Origin: Pseudomonadota bacterium
Lineage (GTDB): Bacteria; Pseudomonadota; Alphaproteobacteria; Azospirillales; Azospirillaceae
Reading direction: 5' to 3'
NCBI GenBank assembly: GCA_023423695.1
Contig: JAFAFA010000027.1
Location: forward strand, 62,001 to 126,000
Length of the DNA: 64,000 bases
Shown: positions 8,327 through 16,576 of the stretch, piece after piece
Layout: each line of letters begins with the position of its first letter
Position numbering within the stretch: position 1 is the stretch's first letter
Translations under genes and position numbers: made by a program
Notes under the pieces: generated by a model
The model's database searches: none
Told to the model about the DNA's origin: nothing
What the model saw: only the letters and a program-made list of their open reading frames with translations

Positions 8327-9466
8327 ATGATCCAGCAAGCTCCCAAGACATCCGCCTCGCACTCCGTTCCCGGCGGCCGGCCGCGCCGCGTGGCCGTCGT
8401 GCTGTTCAACCTCGGCGGTCCCGACGCGCCGGAATCCGTACGGCCCTTCCTGTTCAACCTGTTCGCGGATCCGGCCATCATCCGGCTGCCGAACCCGTTC
8501 CGCTTCCTGATCGCCAGCCTGATCAGCGGACGGCGGGCGAAGCCGGCGGCGGAGATCTACGCCCAGCTCGGCGGCAAGTCGCCGCTGCTGGAGAACACGG
8601 AGGCCCAGGCCGCGGCGCTGGAGGCGGCGCTCGGGGCGGATTTGGCGGCGGATTGGGGGCCGGATCCGGGGGCAGATCCGGCCGCGGATGGCGCGGAGAC
8701 AAAGGTCTTCATCGCCATGCGCTACTGGCACCCGATGAGTGCCGAGACGGCGGCCCGCGTGAAGGCCTACGACCCGGATCTGGTGGTTCTGCTGCCGCTC
8801 TATCCGCAATTCTCCACGACCACCACGGCCTCCAGCGCCAAGGTCTGGCATGAAGCGGCGAAGACCGTCGGGTTGACGGCGCCGACCAGGCTGCTGTGCT
8901 GCTACCCGACCCAGGCCGGCTTCATCGACGCGTCGGCGGACCTGATCCGGCCGCTGTACGAGGCCGCCAAGGCCCATGGTACGCCGCGCGTCCTGTTCTC
9001 CGCCCACGGCCTGCCGAAGAAGGTGGTGACCTCCGGCGACCCCTATCAGTGGCAGTGCGAGCGTACGGCCGAATCCATCGCCGCGGCGCTGGGCATCGAG
9101 CATCTGGATTGGGTGAACTGCTACCAGAGCCGCGTCGGTCCGATGGAGTGGATCGGTCCCAGCACAGACGCGGAGATCCGCCGCGCGGGCCAGGACGGCG
9201 TGCCGATCCTGGTGGTGCCGATGGCCTTCGTGTCGGAGCATTCCGAGACGCTGGTGGAGATCGAGATCGAATACCGCCACCTCGCCAAGGAGGCGGGGGT
9301 GCCGCACTTCACCCGCGTGCCGACGGTGGGGGTGCATCCCGGCTTCATCGACGGGCTGGCCCGGCTGGTGAGGCAGTTGGTTGCAGGAAAGGCGGCGGTC
9401 TGCGCCCAGAACGGCGGCCGGATCTGCCCGTCCAACTTCCCCGGCTGCCCGCAGGCGCGGCGCTGA
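8327..9466 (+). CDS. hemH: ferrochelatase
   Basis: Inserts ferrous iron into protoporphyrin IX to form haem. Family motifs are VVLFNLGGPD, YPQFSTTT, the catalytic histidine in SAHGLP (His227) and SEHSETLVE with the conserved glutamates (around 304-309). Three C-terminal cysteines (359, 367, 374), together with Cys244 or another upstream cysteine, are positioned like the [2Fe-2S] ligands reported for some bacterial ferrochelatases, including Caulobacter; cluster binding is inference. Residues ~104-124 are an Asp/Ala/Gly/Pro-rich insert encoded by GGAT-rich repeats. 91 bp separate it from hemE. Confidence 0.96.
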   Translation: MIQQAPKTSASHSVPGGRPRRVAVVLFNLGGPDAPESVRPFLFNLFADPAIIRLPNPFRFLIASLISGRRAKPAAEIYAQLGGKSPLLENTEAQAAALEAALGADLAADWGPDPGADPAADGAETKVFIAMRYWHPMSAETAARVKAYDPDLVVLLPLYPQFSTTTTASSAKVWHEAAKTVGLTAPTRLLCCYPTQAGFIDASADLIRPLYEAAKAHGTPRVLFSAHGLPKKVVTSGDPYQWQCERTAESIAAALGIEHLDWVNCYQSRVGPMEWIGPSTDAEIRRAGQDGVPILVVPMAFVSEHSETLVEIEIEYRHLAKEAGVPHFTRVPTVGVHPGFIDGLARLVRQLVAGKAAVCAQNGGRICPSNFPGCPQARR

Positions 9467-9507
9467 ACCGCAACGGCCAAACCGCAAAGAAAGAGGGAAC
9501 ACGCCCG

Positions 9508-9936
9508 GTGCTGTACGAATGGATCAAGGCGCTGCACGTCATCAGCATCATCGCCTGGATGGCGGGGCTGCTCTACCTGCCGCGCCTGTTCGTCTACCAT
9601 TGCGAGGTGGCGGCCGGATCGGACACGTCGGAACGGTTCAAGGTGATGGAGCGCCGCCTGCTGCGCGCCATCATGAACCCGGCGATGATCGCGGCGTACG
9701 TGTTCGGCATCGCCATGATCGTGCTGACGCCGGAATGGATGAAACAGGGTTGGCTGCACGCCAAGCTGCTGTTCGTCCTGCTGCTGACCGCCAGCCACAT
9801 GATGATGGCCCGCTGGCGCCGGGAGTTCGCCGAGGACCGCAACACGCGGCCGCAGCGCTTCTACCGCATCGCCAACGAGGTGCCGACGCTGCTGATGATC
9901 GGCATCGTCATCTTCGTGATCGTGAAGCCCTTCTGA
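9508..9936 (+). CDS. hemJ: protoporphyrinogen IX oxidase, HemJ type
   Basis: Small haem-dependent membrane protein that oxidises protoporphyrinogen IX to protoporphyrin IX, the step before HemH. The 142-residue product has four predicted membrane helices and the HemJ signature HVISIIAWMAGLLYLPRLFVYH, containing the conserved histidine (residue 10) near the N-terminus. The GTG at 9508 follows AGAGGG and gives the standard length; the frame stays open upstream inside hemH but that part is non-homologous. The last gene of the hem cluster, ending 39 bp before a strong terminator. Confidence 0.93.
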   Translation: MLYEWIKALHVISIIAWMAGLLYLPRLFVYHCEVAAGSDTSERFKVMERRLLRAIMNPAMIAAYVFGIAMIVLTPEWMKQGWLHAKLLFVLLLTASHMMMARWRREFAEDRNTRPQRFYRIANEVPTLLMIGIVIFVIVKPF

Positions 9937-9975
9937 CCGGCGGCACGTGAACGATCAGTCTTCCACACCCTGGAA

Positions 9976-10010
9976 AAAGCGGAATCCGCGACCGGCGCGG
10001 GTTTCGCTTT
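9976..10010 (+). terminator. intrinsic terminator of hemE-hemH-hemJ
   Basis: Two 15-nt arms (9976-9990 and 9996-10010) pair completely in RNA if two G-U pairs are allowed, with a 5-nt loop; the descending arm ends in TTTCGCTTT and is followed by a short T-rich stretch. Confidence 0.75.
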
Positions 10011-10013
10011 CGT

Positions 10014-10042
10014 TTGACTTGCGCCCGCCGATCCGATAACCA
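10014..10042 (+). promoter_or_regulatory. candidate sigma-70 type promoter of rho
   Basis: TTGACT at 10014-10019 is followed after 17 bp by TAACCA at 10037-10042 (GATAAC at 15 bp is an alternative -10). It lies just past the hem terminator and would start rho transcription about 270 nt upstream of the rho ATG. Confidence 0.45.
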
Positions 10043-10044
10043 TG

Positions 10045-10317
10045 TCAGGACCACGGGGTTTTCGCCCCGCGGCCTCCCACGCCCACATCTGCCGATCCGA
10101 CGCTCTGTTCTTGAGCCGGGCCTGGTGGCTGGCGACCCGCTCCCGTGCGACCATTTTCCGGACGCCCTGGCGCGCGATCGTCCAAGCGCCACCCGCTGCC
10201 CACCCGACGCAACCGCGTTGCGGCACCCGCCGCCCCCAACCGCCGTCGGCCGGGATTCCAGGCACTTCCCATACCCCCAAGGCCACTCCCCCGCATGACG
10301 ATTTCACAGGCAATCCG
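10045..10317 (+). promoter_or_regulatory. long C-rich rho leader, possible autoregulatory rut region
   Basis: No gene is credible here. From about 10180 to 10310 the sequence is strongly C-rich and relatively G-poor, with runs such as CCGCCGCCCCCAACC and CATACCCCCAAGG, the composition Rho prefers to bind. In enteric bacteria rho is autoregulated by Rho-dependent attenuation in a long leader; a similar arrangement is inferred here from composition only. A short open frame (10295-10336) overlaps the rho start. Confidence 0.45.
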
Positions 10318-10336
10318 ATGCATCTCCAAGAGCTGA
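10295..10336 (+). other. 13-codon upstream open frame overlapping the rho start
   Basis: An ATG at 10295 opens a 13-codon frame (MTISQAIRCISKS) that ends at 10336, inside rho and in a different frame. No strong ribosome-binding site precedes it, but the rho ATG itself has only a weak one (ACAGG), so the mini-ORF could influence rho initiation. It could equally be chance. Confidence 0.25.
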
Positions 10337-11574
10337 AGTGCAAAAGCCCCGCCGAACTGCTGGCGTTCGCGGAGGAGCTGCAGATCGAGAATGCGAGCAC
10401 GCTGCGCAAGCAGGACATGATGTTCGCGATCCTGAAGCAGCTGGCCGAGAACGACATTCCGATCTTCGGCGACGGCGTGTTGGAGGTGCTGCAGGACGGG
10501 TTCGGTTTCCTGCGCTCGCCGGAAGCCAACTATCTGCCGGGTCCCGACGACATCTACGTCAGTCCCAGCCAGGTGCGCCGCTTCGGCCTGCGCACCGGCG
10601 ACACGGTGGAAGGGCAGATCCGCTCGCCCAAGGACGGTGAGCGCTACTTCGCCCTGCTGAAGGTCAACACCATCAATTTCGATGCGCCCGACAAGGTCCG
10701 TCACCGCATCAACTTCGACAACCTGACGCCGCTCTATCCGGAAGAACGCATCCGGATGGAGGTCGAAGACCCCACCAAGAAGAACCTCACCGGCCGCATC
10801 GTCGACCTGGTGGCGCCGCTCGGCAAGGGGCAGCGCGGGCTGATCGTGGCGCCGCCGCGCACCGGCAAGACGGTGATGCTGCAGAACATCGCCCACTCGG
10901 TCGCCACCAACCACCCCGAAGCCTATCTGATCGTCCTCCTGATCGACGAGCGTCCGGAAGAAGTGACGGACATGGCCCGCTCGGTCCGGGGCGAGGTCAT
11001 CAGCTCCACCTTCGACGAGCCGGCCACCCGCCACGTCCAGGTCGCCGAAATGGTGATCGAGAAGGCCAAGCGGCTGGTCGAGCACAAGCGCGACGTGGTC
11101 ATCCTGCTCGACAGCATCACCCGTCTGGCCCGCGCCTACAACACGGTGGTGCCGAGCTCCGGCAAGGTGCTGACCGGCGGTGTCGACGCCAACGCCCTGC
11201 AGCGGCCCAAGCGCTTCTTCGGCGCCGCCCGCAACGTGGAAGAGGGCGGGTCGCTCACCATCATCGCCACCGCGCTGATCGACACCGGCAGCCGCATGGA
11301 CGAGGTGATCTTCGAAGAGTTCAAGGGCACCGGCAACTCGGAAATCGTGCTGGACCGCAAGCTCTCCGACAAGCGCACCTTCCCGGCCATCGACATCTCC
11401 AAGTCGGGCACCCGCAAGGAGGAACTGCTGGTCGACAAGGGCACGATGTCGAAGATGTGGATCCTGCGCCGCATCCTGATGCCGATGGGCGTGACCGACG
11501 CGGTCGACTTCCTAGTCGACAAGCTGAAGCACACCAAGTCGAACAACGAGTTCTTCGAAAGCATGAACCAGTAA
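10318..11574 (+). CDS. rho: transcription termination factor Rho
   Basis: Hexameric RNA-dependent ATPase/helicase that ends transcription of untranslated RNA. The 418-residue length matches E. coli Rho. Present in order: the N-terminal helix bundle (MHLQELKCKSPAELL), the cold-shock-like primary RNA-binding site with GFGFLRSP, Walker A APPRTGKT at 178-185, Walker B VVILLDS, the Q-loop/secondary site around VLTGGVDANAL and the R-loop beyond. The frame is open upstream to 10042, but the ATG at 10318 gives the canonical N-terminus. Monocistronic, between a leader and a terminator. Confidence 0.98.
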   Translation: MHLQELKCKSPAELLAFAEELQIENASTLRKQDMMFAILKQLAENDIPIFGDGVLEVLQDGFGFLRSPEANYLPGPDDIYVSPSQVRRFGLRTGDTVEGQIRSPKDGERYFALLKVNTINFDAPDKVRHRINFDNLTPLYPEERIRMEVEDPTKKNLTGRIVDLVAPLGKGQRGLIVAPPRTGKTVMLQNIAHSVATNHPEAYLIVLLIDERPEEVTDMARSVRGEVISSTFDEPATRHVQVAEMVIEKAKRLVEHKRDVVILLDSITRLARAYNTVVPSSGKVLTGGVDANALQRPKRFFGAARNVEEGGSLTIIATALIDTGSRMDEVIFEEFKGTGNSEIVLDRKLSDKRTFPAIDISKSGTRKEELLVDKGTMSKMWILRRILMPMGVTDAVDFLVDKLKHTKSNNEFFESMNQ

Positions 11575-11590
11575 GGTGCCATGCCGGATC

Positions 11591-11661
11591 CGCCCTCTCC
11601 TTCGGGGGAGGGCGGCACAGAAAAAGGGCGGGGGCCATTCAGCCACCCGCCCTTTTCTTTT
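11591..11661. terminator. tandem hairpins / bidirectional terminator between rho and secB
   Basis: A first hairpin (11591-11613, TTCG loop) is followed by a second one with arms AAAAGGGCGGG (11622-11632) and CCCGCCCTTTT (11646-11656) and a T-rich tail on the plus strand; the matching A-run on the left lets it also serve secB, which converges from the minus strand. Confidence 0.85.
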
Positions 11662-11698
11662 CGGCTCAGCCGGATCCGCCTGGGATCGGAAACCCTGA

Positions 11699-12187
11699 TC
11701 AGAAGGGCGGCTGCTGCGGCTGTTCGGCCTGCTGGGCCGACTGGCGGTGGTACAGCTCGGCGAAGTCGATCGGGTTGATCATCAGCGGCGGGAAGCCGCC
11801 TTCGCGGGTCGCGCTGGAGACGATGGCGCGGGCGAACGGGAAGATCATCCGGGCGCCTTCGATCATCAGGACCGGGCGGTGATGCTCTTCCGGCAGGCCG
11901 GGGAACTGGAACAGGGCGCCATAGGACAGCTCGACCAGGAAGGCCACGGCCTCGCCCTGGCGGGCCTCGCAGCGCAGGTTCAGCGTCAGCTCGTAGATGT
12001 CCTCGCCGACCTTCTGACCCTGGACGTCGACGCCGATGTTCACCTGCGGCTGCGGCTGGTTGGGCAGCAGGCTCTGCGGGGCGTTGGGGTTCTCGAACGA
12101 CAGGTCCTTCACATACTGCGCGAGGACATGCATCGGCAGCGAGGACGCCTGCTGCTGCTCGGCGCCGTTGCTCATCTGATCGGACAT
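11699..12187 (-). CDS. secB: protein-export chaperone SecB
   Basis: Tetrameric cytosolic chaperone that keeps preproteins unfolded and hands them to SecA. The 162-residue protein contains the family core QYVKDLSFENPNAP, NIGVDVQ, YELTLNL and the C-terminal FPPLMINPIDFAELY, the SecA-contact segment. A GGAGTCC ribosome-binding site precedes the ATG. Both ends are Gln-rich. In many alphaproteobacteria secB lies near dnaQ beside the origin; here it is on the other side of the hem/rho block and convergent with rho. Confidence 0.97.
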   Translation of the reverse strand: MSDQMSNGAEQQQASSLPMHVLAQYVKDLSFENPNAPQSLLPNQPQPQVNIGVDVQGQKVGEDIYELTLNLRCEARQGEAVAFLVELSYGALFQFPGLPEEHHRPVLMIEGARMIFPFARAIVSSATREGGFPPLMINPIDFAELYHRQSAQQAEQPQQPPF

Positions 12188-12371
12188 AACGGACTCCTAA
12201 TCGCCGGCCTTCCTCCCGGCCCGGGTTCCGGCTTGGAACAGGGCAGGGGCGGCGGGCCGGCCCGGATGTGAGGTGACAGGGTTTGGTTCGCGACGGTTGT
12301 GCCTTCGCCCAACGGGCTGGCTATCACGGATCGGTCGTCCTGCCAACGGAAACCGCCGGCCGGACGGCGGC

Positions 12372-13007
12372 TCAGCGCCGCTCATCGGGGCGGTGCTTCC
12401 CCCATTGGGAATCGGTCAGCCGCGGCGCGTCGGCATCCTCCTTTTCATCTCCCGTTCCACCCTCGCCGGGCGTCACGTCGCGGTAATCCACGTCGATCAC
12501 GCCGGGAGCGGGGCGGAAGGGATCGTCGGCGCGGCGGGCATCGCCGGGTCCGAACCCCGGTTCGCCGAAACCACGGTCCGCTGTACCGCCGAAACCACCG
12601 CTTCCGAAGCCTTGCCGCCCGCCGGCGGTGGTCCCGCCCATGGTGAAGACAGGCATGCCGGCGCCGATGCGGCCCAGCAGCCAGCGGCCGATGCCCCGGC
12701 GCAGCGGACCGATCAGCAGGACCAGCCCCAATATGTCGGTCAGAAAGCCGGGAATGATCAGCAGGATGCCGGCCAGCACGGCGCAGAAGCCGTCCAGCAC
12801 CGTGCCGATCGGCGCCTCGCCGCGGGCCGCCGCGGCCTGCGCACGGGTCAGCGACGCAAGGCCGCGGTGGCGGACCAGCAGCACGCCCACCACCGCCGAC
12901 AGGGCCAGCAGCCCGATGGTCGGCCCGGCGCCGATCCAGTCGCCGACCTGGATGAATCCGACGATCTCCAGGATCGGCAGAAGAAGGATCAACAGCAGGG
13001 GATTCAT
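12372..13007 (-). CDS. fxsA: FxsA family membrane protein
   Basis: Cytoplasmic membrane protein of the FxsA family, known in E. coli for suppressing F-plasmid exclusion of phage T7; its normal role is unclear. The first ~115 residues hold the family region with three to four hydrophobic segments, including LLLILLLPILEIVGFIQVG and AGILLIIPGFLTDILGLVLL. The remaining ~95 residues are a soluble Gly/Phe/Asp-rich tail, longer than in E. coli. It is divergent from the Tim44-like gene. The 184 bp between it and secB hold no recognisable gene. Confidence 0.88.
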   Translation of the reverse strand: MNPLLLILLLPILEIVGFIQVGDWIGAGPTIGLLALSAVVGVLLVRHRGLASLTRAQAAAARGEAPIGTVLDGFCAVLAGILLIIPGFLTDILGLVLLIGPLRRGIGRWLLGRIGAGMPVFTMGGTTAGGRQGFGSGGFGGTADRGFGEPGFGPGDARRADDPFRPAPGVIDVDYRDVTPGEGGTGDEKEDADAPRLTDSQWGKHRPDERR

Positions 13008-13264
13008 GGTGTCCTTGCTCTTCGGGCTCGCTGCCCCTATCTAGGTTTGGATAGGTCGTCCGGTCGAAAGGCCGGCGGCTCCATCCGGGATGACGGTTTC
13101 TGACGGGCAAGCAACACGTAATGCCGCCCGTCCGCAAGGTCCAGGGGTGGGGCAGGCGGTGACGCCGCGGCCGCAGTTGGATCGCTCACCGGATCCGCCG
13201 TCTCATGGCCGCCTCCGCCGGTCAAATCGCTCAAGCCGTTGGCTCAAGTCGTTGGAAGGAACAG

Positions 13265-13948
13265 ATGATGGGAGATGGGTTCGTGTTCATCGAGATCGTG
13301 ATCTTCGCGATGATCGCGGCCTTCCTCGTCTATCGGCTGCGCAGCGTCCTGGGCCGCCGGACGGGGGAGGAGCGTCAGCGCCCCAACCCGTTCACCCCGG
13401 CCCCCACTACCGCGAAGCCCGACAATGTCGTGCCCCTGCCGGAGCGCAACCGGCCGCGTCCTGATGTCGCAGTCTCTCCGGACGAGCCGCTGTCGCTGGC
13501 CGCCTCCATCGACCAGATCCGCGCCGCCGACCCGACCTTCGACGAAAAGCATTTCCTGGAAGGCTCCAAGGCCGCTTTCGCCATGATCGTCGATGCCTTC
13601 GCCCGCGGCGACACCGCGACGCTTCGCCCGCTGCTGGCCGACGATGTGTACGAGAGCTTTGCCCGCGTCATCCGCGACCGTCAGGCCGCCGGCGAGCAGC
13701 ACGAGGCCCGCATCGAGTTCGTGCGCGAGGCCGAGGTGGTGGAAGCGAAGCTTGATGCCGGCCGCACCGCCTTCGTCACCGTCCGCCTGGTCACCGATCA
13801 GGTCAATGTGGTGCGCGACCGCGACGGCACCGTCATCGACGGCGATCCCAAGGCGCTGGTGGAGAACGTCGACGTCTGGACCTTCGCTCGCAACATCCGC
13901 TCGCGCGATCCGAACTGGTCGCTGGTCGAGGTGCGGCCGGTTCAGTGA
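13265..13948 (+). CDS. Tim44-like domain membrane-anchored protein
   Basis: A 227-residue protein with one N-terminal membrane helix (about residues 6-24, FVFIEIVIFAMIAAFLVYRL), a Pro/Arg-rich linker and a C-terminal Tim44/MPRL45-like domain starting near DPTFDEKHFLEGSKAAFAMIVDAFARGD and ending NPNW-like (DPNWSLVEVRPV). Alphaproteobacterial Tim44 relatives (TimA) are inner-membrane proteins thought to be ancestral to the mitochondrial import subunit. The ATG at 13265 follows GGAAGGAAC. Its stop overlaps a possible GTG start of mltA, so the pair is probably cotranscribed. Confidence 0.9.
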   Translation: MMGDGFVFIEIVIFAMIAAFLVYRLRSVLGRRTGEERQRPNPFTPAPTTAKPDNVVPLPERNRPRPDVAVSPDEPLSLAASIDQIRAADPTFDEKHFLEGSKAAFAMIVDAFARGDTATLRPLLADDVYESFARVIRDRQAAGEQHEARIEFVREAEVVEAKLDAGRTAFVTVRLVTDQVNVVRDRDGTVIDGDPKALVENVDVWTFARNIRSRDPNWSLVEVRPVQ

Positions 13949-13965
13949 TCGGACGACCGCGAGTA

Positions 13966-15180
13966 ATGAACACCCGTCATCGGACCGGTTTCAGCGCCAT
14001 CGCCCTCTTCGGGGCGGTGGCGTTGCTGTTTTCGGCATGCACCCCCAAGGACGAAGCGAAGCGGGAAGAGGCCAAGCCGCCGCCCGACGCCCTGACCCTG
14101 GCACCGCTGAGCTTCGCCGAGCTTCCCGGCTGGCGGACCGATCCGGTCGCCCAGGCGATCCCGGCGCTCGCCCGCTCCTGCGCCCGCTTCAGGACGCAGC
14201 CGTCGGACCGGCCGGTCGGGCCCAATGGGATGGCCGGCACCATCGGCGATTGGCAGGGTCCTTGCGCCCAGCTGGCGGATCTGCCGCCCGGCGACGATGC
14301 CGCCCGCGCCTTCTTCGAAGCCAACTTCACCCCCTATGCCGCCGGCAACAACGGCACGCGGGAGGGGCTGTTCACCGGCTATTACGAAGCCGAGTTGGAG
14401 GGAAGCCGCCGGCCGGATCCGGGCTATCCCGTTCCGCTCTACCGCCAGCCGCCGGATCTGGTGATGGTCGATCTCGGCGATTTCTCCGACCGCTGGCGGG
14501 GGGAACGCACCGCCGGCCGGGTGGTGAACGGCCGGCTGAAGCCTTACGAGGACCGCGCCGCCATCGTCGCCGGCTCGCTCAAGGGCAAGGGGCTGGAACT
14601 GGTCTGGGTGAAGGACCCGATCGGCGCCTTCTTCCTGCAGATCCAAGGATCGGGCCGGATCCGGCTGGCGGAAGGCGGCGAGATGCGCGTCGGCTACGCC
14701 GCCCAGAACGGCCATAAGTACGTTGCCATCGGCAAGGAGCTGATCGACCGCGGCGCGCTGAAGCGGGAAGAGGTCTCGCTCCAGACCATCCGCGCCTGGC
14801 TGCTCGCCAACCCCGGTCAGGCGGCGGCGGTGATGAACGTCAACCCGTCCTACGTCTTCTTCCAGCCGCTGACCGGCGACGGTCCCAACGGCGCCCAGAG
14901 CGTGGCACTCACCCCCGGCCGCAGTCTGGCGGTGGACTCAAAGTTCATGCCCTACGGAGCACCGGTCTGGCTGGATGCGGAGGATCCGCTCGACGGCCGG
15001 CAGCGGCTGCAGCGCCTGCTGATTGCCCAGGACACCGGCGGTGCTATCCGCGGCCCAGTGCGCGGCGACGTCTTCTGGGGCCATGGTGTGGAGGCGGAAC
15101 AGAAGGCGGGGGTAATGAAGAGCCGCGGCACCTATGCGCTGCTGCTGCCGAAGAGCGTGAAGGTGGCGGCAGGCGGGTAG
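13966..15180 (+). CDS. mltA: membrane-bound lytic murein transglycosylase A
   Basis: Outer-membrane lipoprotein that cleaves peptidoglycan glycan strands, forming 1,6-anhydromuramyl ends. With the ATG at 13966 the 404-residue protein starts with a lipoprotein signal ending in LFSAC; an in-frame GTG at 13945 overlapping the upstream stop is an alternative. MltA domain motifs include FTGYYEAELEGSR, VKDPIGAFFLQIQGSG and the C-terminal 3D domain with AVDSKFMPYGAPVWL and AQDTGGAIRGPVRGD, containing the catalytic aspartate. Cotranscribed with the Tim44-like gene. Confidence 0.95.
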   Translation: MNTRHRTGFSAIALFGAVALLFSACTPKDEAKREEAKPPPDALTLAPLSFAELPGWRTDPVAQAIPALARSCARFRTQPSDRPVGPNGMAGTIGDWQGPCAQLADLPPGDDAARAFFEANFTPYAAGNNGTREGLFTGYYEAELEGSRRPDPGYPVPLYRQPPDLVMVDLGDFSDRWRGERTAGRVVNGRLKPYEDRAAIVAGSLKGKGLELVWVKDPIGAFFLQIQGSGRIRLAEGGEMRVGYAAQNGHKYVAIGKELIDRGALKREEVSLQTIRAWLLANPGQAAAVMNVNPSYVFFQPLTGDGPNGAQSVALTPGRSLAVDSKFMPYGAPVWLDAEDPLDGRQRLQRLLIAQDTGGAIRGPVRGDVFWGHGVEAEQKAGVMKSRGTYALLLPKSVKVAAGG

Positions 15181-15185
15181 GGGAA

Positions 15186-15201
15186 TGTTTCACGTGAAGC
15201 A
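15186..15201. promoter_or_regulatory. parS-like ParB-binding site (intergenic mltA/hslU)
   Basis: TGTTTCACGTGAAGCA matches the parS consensus TGTTTCACGTGAAACA at 15 of 16 positions. It lies in the 53-bp gap between the convergent mltA and hslU, about 8 kb from the predicted origin. This is the best of the three candidates by score. Confidence 0.8.
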
Positions 15202-15233
15202 GGGGGCACCCGAAGCGGGCACCCCCCGCACCC

Positions 15234-16571
15234 TTACAGAATGAACTTCGACAGGTCCGCGTTCTTCGCCAGCCCGCCGACCCGCTCGCGCACCAGGGCG
15301 GCGTCGATGGTAATGGTCTCCCCTGCGCGGTCGCTGGCGGCAAAGCTGATCTCCTCCAACAGGCGCTCCAGCACCGTGTGAAGGCGCCGCGCGCCGATGT
15401 TCTCGACGGAGCTGTTGATCTCCGCCGCCAGCCGCGCCAGCTCGTCGATGCTGTCGTCGGTGAAGACGAGATCGACCTCCTCCGTCTTCATCAGCGCCTT
15501 GTACTGGCGGATCAGGCTGGCTTCCGGCTCGGTCAGGATACGCTTGAAGTCGTCCTGGCTCAGCGCCTTCAACTCGACGCGGATCGGCAGGCGGCCCTGC
15601 AGTTCGGGCAGCAGGTCCGACGGCTTGGAGATGTGGAAGGCGCCCGACGCGATGAACAGGATATGGTCGGTCTTCACCGGGCCATGCTTGGTCGACACGG
15701 TGGTGCCCTCGATCAGCGGCAGCAGGTCGCGCTGAACGCCCTCGCGGCTGACATCGGCGCCGCGGGCATCGGAGCGGGCGGAGATCTTGTCGATCTCGTC
15801 GAGGAAGACGATGCCGTTCTGCTCGACCGCGCGGATCGCCTCCGCCACCACCTTCTCCTGGTCCAGCAGCTTGTCGGACTCCTCGGCCATCAGCACGCCG
15901 TAGCTCTCGGCCACCGTCATGCGGCGGGTCTTGGTGCGGCCGCCCATCATTTTGCCGAACATGTCGTTCAGGTTCAGCATGCCCATCTGGGCGCCCGGCA
16001 TGCCGGGAATGTCGAAGGTCGGCATGTTGCCGGCGCCGGTGTCGGCGACCTGGACCTCGATCTCCTTCTCGTTCAGCGTGCCCTCGCGCAGCATCTTGCG
16101 GAACTTGGCGCGGGTTTCGGCACTGGCGCTGTCGCCGCACAGCGCGTCGAGCACGCGTTCCTCGGCACGCAACTCGGCCTTGGCGGCGACCTCCTTGCGC
16201 AGCCGCTCGCGGGTCAGGCCGATGGCGGCCTCCACCAGATCGCGGACGATCTGTTCCACGTCGCGGCCGACATAGCCGACCTCGGTGAACTTGGTCGCCT
16301 CCACCTTCAGGAAGGGGGCCTGGGCCAGTTTGGCGAGACGGCGGGCGATCTCGGTCTTGCCGACGCCGGTCGGACCGATCATCAGGATGTTCTTCGGCAG
16401 CACCTCCTCCCGCAGGCCCTCCGGCAGCTGCTGCCGGCGCCAGCGGTTGCGCAGCGCGATGGCGACCGCGCGCTTGGCGTCGTTCTGGCCGACGATGTAG
16501 CGGTCGAGTTCGGAAACGATCTCGCGCGGGCTGAAGGCGGCGGTGTCGGAGGAGACGGTCGGGCTCGTCAT
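15234..16571 (-). CDS. hslU: ATP-dependent protease ATPase subunit HslU
   Basis: AAA+ unfoldase of the HslVU (ClpYQ) protease; hexamers feed unfolded substrate to HslV. The 445-residue protein has Walker A GPTGVGKT at 66-73, the pore-loop motif GYVGRD at 99-104, an I-domain (about 110-240), Walker B VFLDEID at 255-261 and sensor regions, and ends LSKFIL, the C-terminal tail that inserts into HslV. The frame is open far upstream, but the ATG at 16571 is 5 bp after the hslV stop and gives the family length. Confidence 0.98.
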   Translation of the reverse strand: MTSPTVSSDTAAFSPREIVSELDRYIVGQNDAKRAVAIALRNRWRRQQLPEGLREEVLPKNILMIGPTGVGKTEIARRLAKLAQAPFLKVEATKFTEVGYVGRDVEQIVRDLVEAAIGLTRERLRKEVAAKAELRAEERVLDALCGDSASAETRAKFRKMLREGTLNEKEIEVQVADTGAGNMPTFDIPGMPGAQMGMLNLNDMFGKMMGGRTKTRRMTVAESYGVLMAEESDKLLDQEKVVAEAIRAVEQNGIVFLDEIDKISARSDARGADVSREGVQRDLLPLIEGTTVSTKHGPVKTDHILFIASGAFHISKPSDLLPELQGRLPIRVELKALSQDDFKRILTEPEASLIRQYKALMKTEEVDLVFTDDSIDELARLAAEINSSVENIGARRLHTVLERLLEEISFAASDRAGETITIDAALVRERVGGLAKNADLSKFIL

Positions 16572-16576
16572 GGCGC

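Noticed and set aside
9939..9954. CACGTG with AA on one side as a fourth parS
   Set aside because: Only the CACGTGAA part matches; the left flank GGCGG does not fit the consensus.
10042..10317. N-terminal extension of Rho
   Set aside because: The frame is open but the extra 92 residues are Pro/Arg-rich and unrelated to Rho, whose conserved start MHLQELK is at 10318.
15206..15233. Terminator hairpin between mltA and hslU
   Set aside because: GGGGGCACCCG and CGGGCACCCCC look repetitive but pair poorly (the middle is not complementary), and there is no U-run.
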